Notes under the pieces: model-generated | Database searches by the model: none | Told to the model about the DNA's origin: nothing | Seen by the model: only the letters and a program-made list of their open reading frames with translations | Shown: in pieces, positions 22,701 through 32,766 of the stretch | Numbering within the stretch: position 1 is the stretch's first letter | Layout: every line of letters starts with the position of its first letter | Program-made: the position numbers and the translations under genes | Assembly: GCA_963924555.1 (NCBI GenBank) | Contig: OZ004585.1 | Location: forward strand, 7,394,556 to 7,458,555 | DNA from: Crambe crambe | Lineage: Eukaryota; Porifera; Demospongiae; Poecilosclerida; Crambeidae | DNA length: 64,000 nucleotides | Direction of reading: 5' to 3'

Positions 22701-25033
22701 TTCCTGGTATTTTGAGAATATCAACAAGCAATGTTTTTAGAGCTGAAACATCTTTACAGGTAACTGATAAAGATTTCATTGTTTGAACTACAAGACTGCC
22801 ATATTCTAATCGGATATGTTTGCTCTCCTTTACCAATCTTCCCATGAGCCTTTTCTTTTCTTCTTTATCCAAATGCTCAACTTTTAAATAAGGAAACCTA
22901 TCTTTCATTTCACTGCCACCTGACACACAAAAAGATATCTAATCACAGTGTATAGAGTTTTAGTTTTGAACCCACCTTCATCATTTGAAGAAGCAGTGCG
23001 AGTGGGATCACACCTTTCCAGTTCCAATGATTTTTTCATTTTTATATCAATCGTCACATTGCTACTGTGAGTCGACTTGGAAGTTACTATTAAAGGAATA
23101 AGTTATAATTTACCAACTCTTTGGGGAAAGGAGGGGCAAATATACATTTTAGCATAGGGATAGGGGATAGGGTTAGGACAATAGCAAAGCAAAATTAATG
23201 GGGCTGAGGGGGTGGTCACATACGTAGGCTACACCTACAGTCTAACTCTATACCTACACAGCATACTCCTGAATTCAAGAATTAATTCTATGACTATAGG
23301 AAAACAAGGGGGGGCTGTTAAGTGCTTTTATAATTTTATCAATAAGGATCCCTGCCACACCTATTCTGCAACCTATTTATCTATATTGTAGCTAACTGTA
23401 AGTAATCCTGCATGAATTTTTTTCTAGAATGTCAGAGTGTAGGTACATACCTTCATCTCCTGTACTTAAAGGAGGAGATATATGCATGTTAACATGCTCT
23501 TTCCCAGAATGGTTCCCTAAATGTGATTTAGAGTCAATATTTGGAGATGTTTGAGTTTTTACATCGTCCACAACGACAGCACTTGCTGTGGCAGAAGTTG
23601 CAAGATCCAAAGGTGAAAGTTTCTTCTTGGATGAGGCTGTAAATAAAATAATCAAAATAAATAAATAGATAAATAAATTTAGCTGCATAATAGCTAACAT
23701 TATTCTTTTTTTTAAAAATAGTTTAGGTACCAATGACAAGACCTAGATCACTCAAGCAAATTCAACCTGACGAGCTAACATACAGGGTTTGCTGACTAGG
23801 CTAAGAGTTGTACGAACAACTTGCTAACCTACCTAGTGTGTCAGTTATAATAGTCCTAATAAGTCCTGTTTGACCAATCTTTTTGAGTGCTGCCTTTAAA
23901 CTCTTCCAGCTGGGTTCACCGCTCTGCTCAATCACATCTTCTTCCTGCTTGAGCCATGCATCAACCATTTCCTCACACAATGGCTCCATTTTCTTCAACT
24001 TGGAGTAAGAGAGTCCCAGTGCCTCACCCAACCTGATCAATTCATTTTTGTCCAAGTTTCTCAGAAATTCAGTGACTTCAAAGTGGTCCTTTGTTGTTAA
24101 TAATTTCACTATATTTATAACACAAATCAGAGTAAGATATAGGGAGATAATTATTTCTGGAGTGAAATATTTCACTACTGATGAGTGTGATAGCTATTGT
24201 ATTCATGGATCAGCATATGAAGATATAGCTAGCTAATAATTTACTTCCGCAGTCGCATCGCAGGTAAAAATTAGCAGCTAGCTATATCTCTACCATGCAT
24301 GCTATCAATGGCTGAAACTTATACAAAAGACTAGGTTACTATGTAGCTATGTGTAGCTATCAAAGTGTGTGGAGCCCATGCACTGAAGAGCTGCATAAGA
24401 GAACTAACAACTATTCACTGTGCAGGGGTGTATCCACCACTCCGGTTGGTCCGGTTTTCACCGGATCACTTTTATACGAAACACCACACATTTTAATCAT
24501 CCATTTTTGCAAAATTCACACTAGCATAACTGGCATGGCCATCCGAAAATTTCCACACACAAGCACATCCGACCACTCAAAATTCTGTGGATACACCCCT
24601 GCTGTGTTAGTGATGAAAAACAGTAGTTGGAGATGTACCAAGGCAGAAGCCACTCTCTTGGAGGCACATTAAGTGGAATCATTATTTTAGCCCCACCATA
24701 TTTGGATTGGCTGTGCCATCCCTGATAGCTATTAACCTCCCTCCATAATGGAAAAATCTGAAAAATTGTGTGACGATAAACAGCAATTCTAGTTGCATGC
24801 CCTTAGCTAGCAGCTATGTATAGCTAAAAAGAATTTGATCTAATATATAGCTAGACACTGAGATTGAGGGATCTATGGTTAGATGTGGCAAATGAAGCAC
24901 AGTGAGGGCCTGAGAGTTTCTGTGAATACTGTAGATCCCATTGATCGAGGTGTCTAACTAAAGAACATAATTATAGCGGCTGTGTTCTAGCATTCTCACC
25001 AGGTCTTCGCTTGTCTTTTGATCTCAATGACAT
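19747..25033 (-). CDS. Gene 2: Death-domain protein with duplicated 90-aa module and C-terminal membrane anchor
   Basis: Seven exons: 25033-25000, 24108-23833, 23636-23451, 23086-22976, 22919-22239, 22099-21320 and 20213-19747. All introns are phase 1 and the sum, 2535 bp, closes exactly on a TGA, giving 844 residues. Order: an 11-codon leader (MSLRSKDKRRP) in place of a 2A exon; Death domain (about 12-100); Ser/Thr-rich linkers (104-202); a helical domain with FPYLKVEHL and YCKRRLCEVP (203-350); three copies of an unrecognised ~90-aa module marked by (V/I)FPLxxKQxRKLLxIGVxxLxC (about 350-425, 450-540, 560-650); a Pro/Asp-rich spacer; four NTRKCCKDCF-like repeats; and one membrane helix near 815-840 ending at LIPSLL. 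With the Death domain cytoplasmic, the protein would be tail-anchored. Intron 1 holds a hAT-type MITE and the last intron a foldback fragment. Function is unknown; signalling through Death-domain assembly is inferred. Confidence 0.8.
20790..20975. repeat. Fragment of the 5-kb foldback element family
   Basis: The string cttttatgctggctactctc followed by tgaaaagcttgttgggtttg matches the inner arm of the element at 111-4995 (4681-4750). It lies in the last intron of gene 2, showing that the family has other copies. Confidence 0.75.
24423..24601. mobile_element. 179-bp hAT-type MITE, 5-bp target duplication
   Basis: Ends CAGGGGTGTATCCAC and GTGGATACACCCCTG, flanked by CTGTG on both sides (24418-24422, 24602-24606). 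CAGGGG termini plus a 5-bp duplication match the full-length hAT at 186-3346, so a related transposase may have moved it. It sits in intron 1 of gene 2. Confidence 0.8.
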
Positions 25034-25079
25034 TATCTTCAATCTGCAAAAATAAATCCAATAAAAATACCTCTAGGTA

Positions 25080-25500
25080 CGATAACATGCATTATTGTCT
25101 ATGTTTTCTGGTATAGACTCTATCATAGCTATAGTTATAGCTATAAAAATGGAGTTTAGCTAGCTAGAGTTTTTTGTTGTTATTTTTGCTTTGGCTGGAG
25201 TCAAAGATTCTAAAGCTGGACCAGAGGTCTGAGCAATGCACAGCTAGCTATAACTGAAAGCAACTTTGAAGTGATAGCTAATACGTACTATATCTAGCTA
25301 TTGTAACTTACATTATAGTGATGACCACACTCTTATCCCCCCCAATATTTGTAAGTATTCAAGTCTGAACTTGCTAACTCGTAGCTCTCAAACTGATGAA
25401 GAATTTATAGATGATGTCTATCAGCTAGTCTAATAGCTGGACTAAGAGATAAACAAACAGGAGTCATGTGACTAGACGATATTTATTAGCAGCTATGAAT
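25080..25500 (-). promoter_or_regulatory. Upstream block of gene 2 (copy C)
   Basis: It begins about 50 bp upstream of the first coding exon of gene 2 and matches the blocks at 7490-7980 and 7000-7270. The best-conserved string is ggagtcatgtgactagacga followed by tatttattag, with aagagataaacaaac just before it. A weaker version (gagataaacaaagaagagtc then atttgtgact) lies upstream of gene 3 near 32212. This is a candidate shared promoter. Confidence 0.5.
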
Positions 25501-26274
25501 AATGATTACTGGTAATTAATAATTCACTGTATGATTTGCCCATAGCTACATAATAGCTACTATAATTGAGGCAATGGTGACAGATATTATAGTCTGACTG
25601 ACTGGAACCCTCCACAAGTTAAGGTGGACAGGTAATGGACTGCATGGACAGACAGTATAGCTAGGTGTTGTTAGGAAATACAAGGTATACGTACAAGGTA
25701 GCTTTCCTGAGAGCATTGAAAAGATACACAGCTGAATGACGTGCTAACTACACTAAAGGTTGGGTCCTATATCAGGATCTATTCCTTTTCAAAATAGCAT
25801 AGGTGACAGATGAATGATCTGATGGTAATTAACCTTTTGAGCTGTTCTACATAATCTCATAGATCTTGGTCTTGGTACAGTAGATGGAGCTGAAATGTCC
25901 CCCAGGCTTTTTTAACTGTATAGCTAGCTAAAAAGATCGAAGTTATGCAGTGATAACTATGCACAAAGGTAAAAAAAATGTGGTGGCACATTTTCACTGG
26001 CCGAGTACTTCTACCAAACCATCAATAATAATTTTTTCACTGGTGATCATAGCTACAGCTGAGTGAGCTATTCTGTGTTTCCCCATCAGCAAAATTGACT
26101 GCATGCTAGCTAACAGCTTCGTGTTAGAGAGTGACCAGTGTAGCTACTTGAGAGTGGCTGTAGTTGCTGCATATTCTTCTGAATTGCTTCTCCTTTTGCA
26201 GGAAAGTGACTAATTTTGTGGCAACCTTACCTTATAATCATGTATGTGCATTCACAGTACATAGCTGCATGCAG
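25501..26274. other. Gap between gene 2 flank and relic exons
   Basis: No coding or RNA gene is recognised; AT-rich with AGCT runs. Confidence 0.4.
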
Positions 26275-26535
26275 ATATTTTATAGCTAGTAGCTATATCT
26301 GGTGGATGATCTTGTACGAGCACATCTATGAGACATCCAGGAGCCATCAACTCATTCAAGATGCATGGGTGCCTATGAGCAAAGTTACATCCATGTGGAG
26401 TAGCCAATAGTTCTAGAGATCAAACCACATCAAAGGAAATACTCATATGACTTTAGGCTAGCTATTTCCCAATACAGGAGGGATCTGTATAGGGAGAATC
26501 ACAATTCCTGCCTCACTCTGGAGTGATGAGAAAAT
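26275..26535 (+). pseudogene. Relic of the last two exons of the small helical gene
   Basis: It matches 16237-16325 (cttgtacgagcacatctatg, catcaactcattcaagatg) and 16421-16480 (caggagggatctgtataggg, cctcactctggagtgatgag). The exon 3 copy has lost codons and the reading frame. It lies tail-to-tail with gene 3, mirroring the arrangement of the small gene and the ectodomain relic at 15.1-17.5 kb. Confidence 0.75.
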
Positions 26536-26595
26536 CAATAACTATATCAAGTGTCACATAAAATGGTAAGTGAATAAGTACAAACAACATAATAG

Positions 26596-29500
26596 CTAGC
26601 TAATTATTTTTTTGCTAATACAGTACTTCTTTATAAGACAACAGGCTACTATAAAAAATAATATAAATATAAATTGTGGTGTTATTAATGCAAAAGCAAG
26701 CTGTGCCCTGTAGCGATCTGACTGTTCACTTGTGTAGTTTAGAGTGACAAATGTATCAGACAATTCCAAGGACGCTAGAATGCACATATCTTGACCACCA
26801 GGAGGGTTAGCAATTGAGCAGCTTGATGATGGAAAAGTACACACAGTAGTAGCAATGTCAGTGATATCATATTCTCTGATATTTCCTTGCATGGTGTAGT
26901 CGATAACTGATGATTGGAAGCTCTGTAGTCCCACAAAATAGTGCAAATTATCCTTTGCAGATAGGGTAAATGTTATAGATGATGCTGGAGGGAGGCAATA
27001 TGAAGCATTTGCATTGGCAATGAGTCCACTTGCAAGGAAGGCAGTGAAGTCACTGTATGTGAGGAAGACAGGAATAGAGGCAACACAAGAATTAATTGAT
27101 AACATGTAACTTGAAAATATATACTGCACTTTAGATCCTTCTATCATATAGGCTTGATCAATAATGTATTGCACATCGTTTGTGGCATTAAGTTGTTTGG
27201 TATAGTTCTGGTTTGAACGTGTAATTGAAATTTCTGAACATGTGTCCTGATAAATAGTGACATTCAATGGATTAGTGCTGTTGAAATTAGTTTTAATGAC
27301 ATAATCGTTCACAGTAGTAACAGATACAACATCACCATTCCCTATCAGGACTTCTCTTGGTAAAGAGGGAAGAGTTAGAATAAAGGGTAGACCAATGGAT
27401 GCTGGAACTCCCAACGTTATGAATGCAGAGATGAATAAGACAATACTAATGATAACAGTGCGTGAACTGCAAATGTTTTTATCAAATTTTACCTTTGATA
27501 GGCAAAATAAACCTCCAATGATAGCTAGTATGAAAGAGATTGTGAGTGCTGTCGAACCAGATATTAGTTGTGCTAAATATCTAGCACTTCTCTCTACTTT
27601 AAAATTCATTTGAATGAAGGTATTGGATCTTTGTAGAGATGCTAGAATGCATGTATTCTGACTGTCTAGTGATATGGAGCAGCTTGGAGTGGGAAAAGTA
27701 CAAGTGATAGCAGTCAGTTCAGTGATGTTGTAATTAATGACATCATTGATCAAAGTGTAGTTAACAGCTGCTGATTGGAATCCTTTTAACCCCACGAAAT
27801 AGTGCAAATTCTGATCCTCTGCTGACAAAGTAAATGTTATAGATGATGCTGGAGGGAGGCAGTATGAAGCATTTGCATTGGCAATGAATCCACTTGCAAG
27901 GAAGGCAGTGAAGTCACTGTAATCGAGGAAGACAGGAATGGAAGCTACACAAGGGGTGGATGAATCAAGTGAAAAACTTGAGAAAGTATATTGCACTGTT
28001 GATCCTTTTATAATATATTTCTGATCAATAACAGAGTGCATATCATTGGTGACATCCAGTTGTCTTGTAGAATTATTTCGGAAATTATCTGTTGAAGTTG
28101 TTGAACATGGTTCTTGATAGAGAGTAACATTGAATGAGTCTCCACTGGCATCGATATTAAAGTTGACTTTGCTGACAGCATCACTATTCAGAGTTACAGC
28201 TAGCACTACATCATTGTTCCCTATCAGGACTTCACCAATTGGTGGTATTAAAGGAGGCAATGTTGAAAGCAAGCCAAAACATAACACAAAGAATAATGTA
28301 CTAATGATTACAAATGATAATAATATTATCACCGTAATAGGTTTATTTTTACAACTGGTTGCTCCTTCTCGTTGTGTATCTGTAATTTGAGGGAACATAG
28401 TATTATAATATAGCTATTAAGTATTCTATAGTTACAAGATAACGTTTGCTTCTTTAAACCTGATTCCACAAGTCGGCCACTGCACCTATGATCGTAGCTA
28501 TGATAGCTATATAATGTGTAAGAATCTGAGGTCGGAAGTGGAAGTGATCAAATATCAATTTGTGATTGTTCACATTTTTCTTTTGGAATCACTTTGAAAA
28601 GTCCTTTTTGCCCCCTATAGTTGTATAGACATTGTACCTATTATCTAAATAGCTATATTCAACTTCACTATAATAATATTAATAGAGGTTTTTTTGAATA
28701 AATCAACAAATGTTACGAAAAAACAAAATGCATGGTAAACAAAACAGTGCCTGTGAAATGGAAAAAAAAAAAGATATGCTCAAAAAAGTAAGCAAACAAA
28801 GGAAGGAAATGGGTCAATCTTGTTCTGTATATCCAGCCAATGTACATACTTAGCTATTACCGCACTATATCTGAAGTTACTATAGCTTACGAACAAGTGG
28901 AGCAAGGAACTGGCTCTAAGCTACGTATACATTCCTGGCGTATATATATGTATGTGTCATGCAATTGTAGTGCCCTGTACTGTGTGTGCATAATGCATAT
29001 CTCCATAAGTGAATTGTAGGAACTAGCTGGGCTTATCTTTGTGGTGAGCATTACAGCTTTCTATGTATGTAGCTGCCTGCCACTTCAACAACAACAATTT
29101 TAAACATAGAGCCATTAGAACCGATTAGCTCTAATAATACTTGCTCACGTCACTCGCTCGCTGTCAAAATTAATGTTGCACATTGCCCTAGTAGATAGTG
29201 CAACTAACCGTAATCAGATATACGTAACTATTCATTCAAACACTAGCTAGCTAGCATGAGCAGCAAACCTGGAATAGTTGTATTCGGAGTGGATTGTTCT
29301 TTTGATTGTCCTTCATTAGAATAGTCCCCTGAGACTGGACTAGAACTGGCCCTGAAGTCTGTCTGTGGTACAGTATGTACTGATGGTTGCTCTGGTGATG
29401 GTGACATCAGGGGATGTGTTACAGGAGGTGATGATGATACTGGCAATTCAGTTTCTATGCCTATACCTAGTGTACGTAAGTGTATAATGTTTGTAATAAC

Positions 29501-31495
29501 TACTTGAGTTAGTAGTGATAGAACATGTACCCACAGGTGGTGTATTTCAGAAGGGTGCAGGATGCACAGAGGGTGTGTTTTAACTTGCTTGCATTTTCAT
29601 AGCACATAGCTAACTATTACTCACACATGAGCAGTATCGGATATTAATAATAACAAGCAACATGTTTTGCTGATCCCTCTAAAGATTCTGGGAAGTAATA
29701 TATTATCACAGGTATTATGCATACACTCTTTCCATGCAGTCTTGCATGGTTTAGTACCTTACTAGCTACAAAAGAGAGTGAATTAGCATACAATTGGGTA
29801 GCTAGAAGCTAGAACATTGTTGCAAGCTTGATACTCACACATATTGATGGTATCTGAAGTTAATTCATCATTATATAGCTGCAAGTCCAATGCTGGAAAA
29901 TAACCTTGTCCTCTTCCATGTACAGTGTGCTGATCATATACGTAAGTCTCACACTTAAGATACTTCACACCGATGTCAGAGAGTTGCTCTTTTTGTTCAT
30001 TACTCAATGGAAATACTTCACTGAGTGTGCGGACATGTTTGAACTTGAACATCAAGTCACCATTCTCTTTTTCCTCAAAGAATTGTAAATGTATATCAAC
30101 TATATGTGACAATTTCCACTCAAAATCCTCCATTGAACTGATTGGATTCTTTACTTTGACCAATAGAGTGGTGGACTCGTCTGCAGTCAAACTTGAGTAG
30201 GAAGGTGGTGGTAACAGTAAACCATCAGATTCTGGTTATGGTGACGACTACATATTAAGACCTCCAATAATATTTATGAGTCACGTACCTTCCTGTGACT
30301 GTGAGCCGGCCACCATGCCTTTGACACTTGCACTTGGTGGTGTTTCCAGCTTCTCTGTATAAAGGATGGCTAAATTAACTAGCTATGTAGTTACCACATG
30401 CATGGAATGATGTGGTGGGGCAGGGAGAAAATAAAGCAAGTAATTATTATAGCTAATTTAGCAAATAAGACTCCATATTATTGTTCCAGCTCTTATAGAG
30501 CACAATTCAAAACGGAGTTATTGGTATCATTAAAGCTCTTAATCTGGAGAAATTTATATCCCATTTCGTTTCTGAGTTATACTAGATTGAATTTTACATC
30601 TCACATACATTAATTTTATATGTAGCTTGTAAACTTTACAAGGTTTTAATGTTTTGCACAATAAAACCCCTTGTACTATCCCAATTATGTCTGACTTGAT
30701 CACCCCCATGTGATATGATGCAGACCAGACTTCCTTGTGTCTTAATGAACATTACCCTAATTGTCTCAATGAATCACTATAGCTACCCTAGACTTGTGAA
30801 AGTGCATGGCTAGCTAATTACAGTAAAGCACATTATGCAATTATCATAGAATGAATGGAATGAATTTCCTTTAGCTGCCATGAATAATGTTAGCTATACA
30901 GTAACATGTTATACGTACATGTAGGTAATATAGCTAGCTACTAATAGATACCTTGTGAAATTTTGTCTGCAAGTCCTGTCTGACCAATACTTTTGAGTGC
31001 TGTCCTTAAACTCTCCCAGCTGGGTTCACCACTCTGCCTGGAGACGTTGTCTTCCTTATTTAGCCATGCAGCAACCACGTCGCCACATAATAACTTCATT
31101 CTCTTCAATTTTGGATAAGAGAGTCCCAATGCCTCACCCAATGTGATCAAATCCTCTTCATTAATATTTACAAGCAATTCAGTGATTTTGAAATGATCAT
31201 CCATTGTTAACAATAATACTATAAAAAAGGTAACGATGATGAAACAATGTACAGCTGTATATTTGTGTAGCTAGCTATAACCATTGATCTAACTACTATA
31301 CTCACCAGGTCCTGGATTGACTTCAATATCACCAGCCAGTATCATTAACAAGGGGATGACCACTTGATTATCACTATAATGGACACCATAGACTTCTCCT
31401 CTTTGCCAATACTCATCTAGTGGTGTGATTGAGCCATTTTTGTGACCACATTGGAGGGTGTAGATACAGGAGCAACAAGACATTTTATTATTCAT
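26596..31495 (-). CDS. Gene 3: 2A-like leader, Death domain, module, and four-pass double-ectodomain receptor
   Basis: Six exons: 31495-31306, 31218-30952, 30354-30289, 30231-29839, 29466-29269 and 28379-26596. All introns are phase 1 and the 2898 bp close on a stop, giving 965 residues. Order: leader ending in hydrophobic VVIPLLMILAG and DIEVNPGP (about 1-63); Death domain (64-150); linker; PPPSYSS and one copy of the ~90-aa module (about 190-270; VFPLSNEQKEQLSDIGVKYL); Pro/Ser-rich spacer; membrane helix (386-410); ectodomain 1; two helices (about 636-663, 671-707); ectodomain 2; last helix (about 926-953). The ectodomains share CxxxxLSDFTAF-like strings (YSDFTAFLASG, ANASYCLPPASSITFTLSA), several Cys and many N-glycosylation sites. 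With a cytoplasmic Death domain both ectodomains face outside. If 2A skipping works, the chain would start at Pro just before Death. The first ATG after the acceptor (31497-31498) is taken as start. I do not recognise the ectodomain family. Confidence 0.8.
28735..29220. repeat. Interspersed repeats in the last intron of gene 3 and its flank
   Basis: 28750-28860 is a decayed partial copy of the inverted repeat arm at 18620-18780. 28950-29215 resembles 33830-34430 and, inverted, 9481-9655: tatgtagctgcctgccactt, cttgctcac(g)tcactcgctcg, and ctgtcaaaattaatgttgca followed by cattgccctagt. The family's full length and class are unclear. Exon 29466-29269 lies just upstream and exon 28379-26596 downstream, so these sit within an intron. 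Confidence 0.6.
31307..31330 (-). other. 2A-like ribosome-skipping motif (gene 3)
   Basis: The codons read DIEVNPGP after LLMILAG. As in gene 1, the splice donor follows one base after the motif. Exon 1 is conserved between the two genes mainly near the 3' end (GVYGVHYNDSQVVIPLL in gene 1, EVYGVHYSDNQVVIPLL in gene 3). Confidence 0.87.
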
Positions 31496-31496
31496 T

Positions 31497-32766
31497 CTGA
31501 AAAAATCAAACAAACGCAGTTATGATTTTCTAACTACAATAATTATTACCATAAAAAAGCTGGACTATAGAGCTAGCTACCACAGTAGAGCTTGGATGGT
31601 TAGCTAGCTAAATAGCTACTAAACCAGAACTTTCTATTTTAGGCTAAATATTGCTTTCCAACCCCCTTGGGGAGAGGGCCTGAGGGCAGTATACTATTTA
31701 TACAGCTTCTACATGACATAGCTAGCTAGTCATATCAGGTATGTATTGTGTTGTATTTAGTCTAAATTTCTATAGCTGCATGTTGCTAGATGATTCTAAA
31801 AGGGTGGGGCATGATGTGTCTTGGTATTGTAGTTTAGACGGCTCTCATTCAGACAGGACTATAGCTAAAGACAGACTAGCAAAACAGGTAACAGGTTGCA
31901 CTGAGAATGCTCAGACTGTAACTCTACACTTATATGATCACATGAACAAATTATCTAAAGCCAAGTCAGACCGAATGATAATTAACTTACATTATGACTT
32001 TCGAGATCACAACCTGCTAGACTGTTCTGGTCTCTGTATCCTATACACTTGTGCTTGTCCTATACACTTGTGGCTGTATCTTAATAATACCTTGTCAGAA
32101 CCATAATTTTGTAGTTAGCAATAATAGCTAGCTGTACTTTTTTTAGCTTTAGCTATTCATGCACTAATTTTCAGAACAGCAAATTGGTAGCTAGCTTGCT
32201 ATATACCTGAGAGATAAACAAAGAAGAGTCATTTGTGACTACTGTAGGGCACATTTGACAGTGAATGAGCAAGTAGCTGATAGCTAGGTTCCAACTGATT
32301 TGTGCTTCAACTGCTTAGATTCTGTGCTTCAATTCTTTGTTATCGAGTTGTGTAAGTGGCAGGCAGATGCATGCATAGAAACCTGTAATGCTTACCAAAA
32401 TAGAATCCACCTAACGCCTAGTATGTAGAAATTACGCAAGAGTTGAAGAAGGAGAACCCTGACATCAATCACATCATCAGGCTACACCTAATCATATGTC
32501 CACCCTCAGACTAACGCAGTAATGCTGTTTTAGTATTATTATTTTTTCTTTTGATGCCTACGGGTTTACACGTATATGAATTTGAACTACCAGACCTGTC
32601 AATAAAAGATAGTAGCTAATGTGATAGTGGCTACAAATTAAATGTTATAAAAGTTAATTTCATGTGACCTCCAGAGTGCTCCTACGCTGGCATAGAATCC
32701 ACGATCTTTAAATGTAAGTGACTTAGCACGCATTTCATGAGTCTAAATTATACATCAAACACAACA
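31497..32766. other. Intergenic region between genes 3 and 4
   Basis: An acceptor (ttttttcag) directly precedes the gene 3 start, so a 5' untranslated exon is likely upstream. A 121-codon open frame on the plus strand (31741-32106) has no recognised feature. Near 32212-32245 is a weak copy of the upstream block seen at 25450. Near 32670-32710 a minus-strand segment could be an alternative last exon of gene 4 (IVDSMPA then stop). Confidence 0.45.

Noticed and set aside
31741..32106. 121-residue plus-strand gene
   Set aside because: It has a Met start and a stop but no domain, no paralogue in the window and no splice context; chance frames of this length occur.
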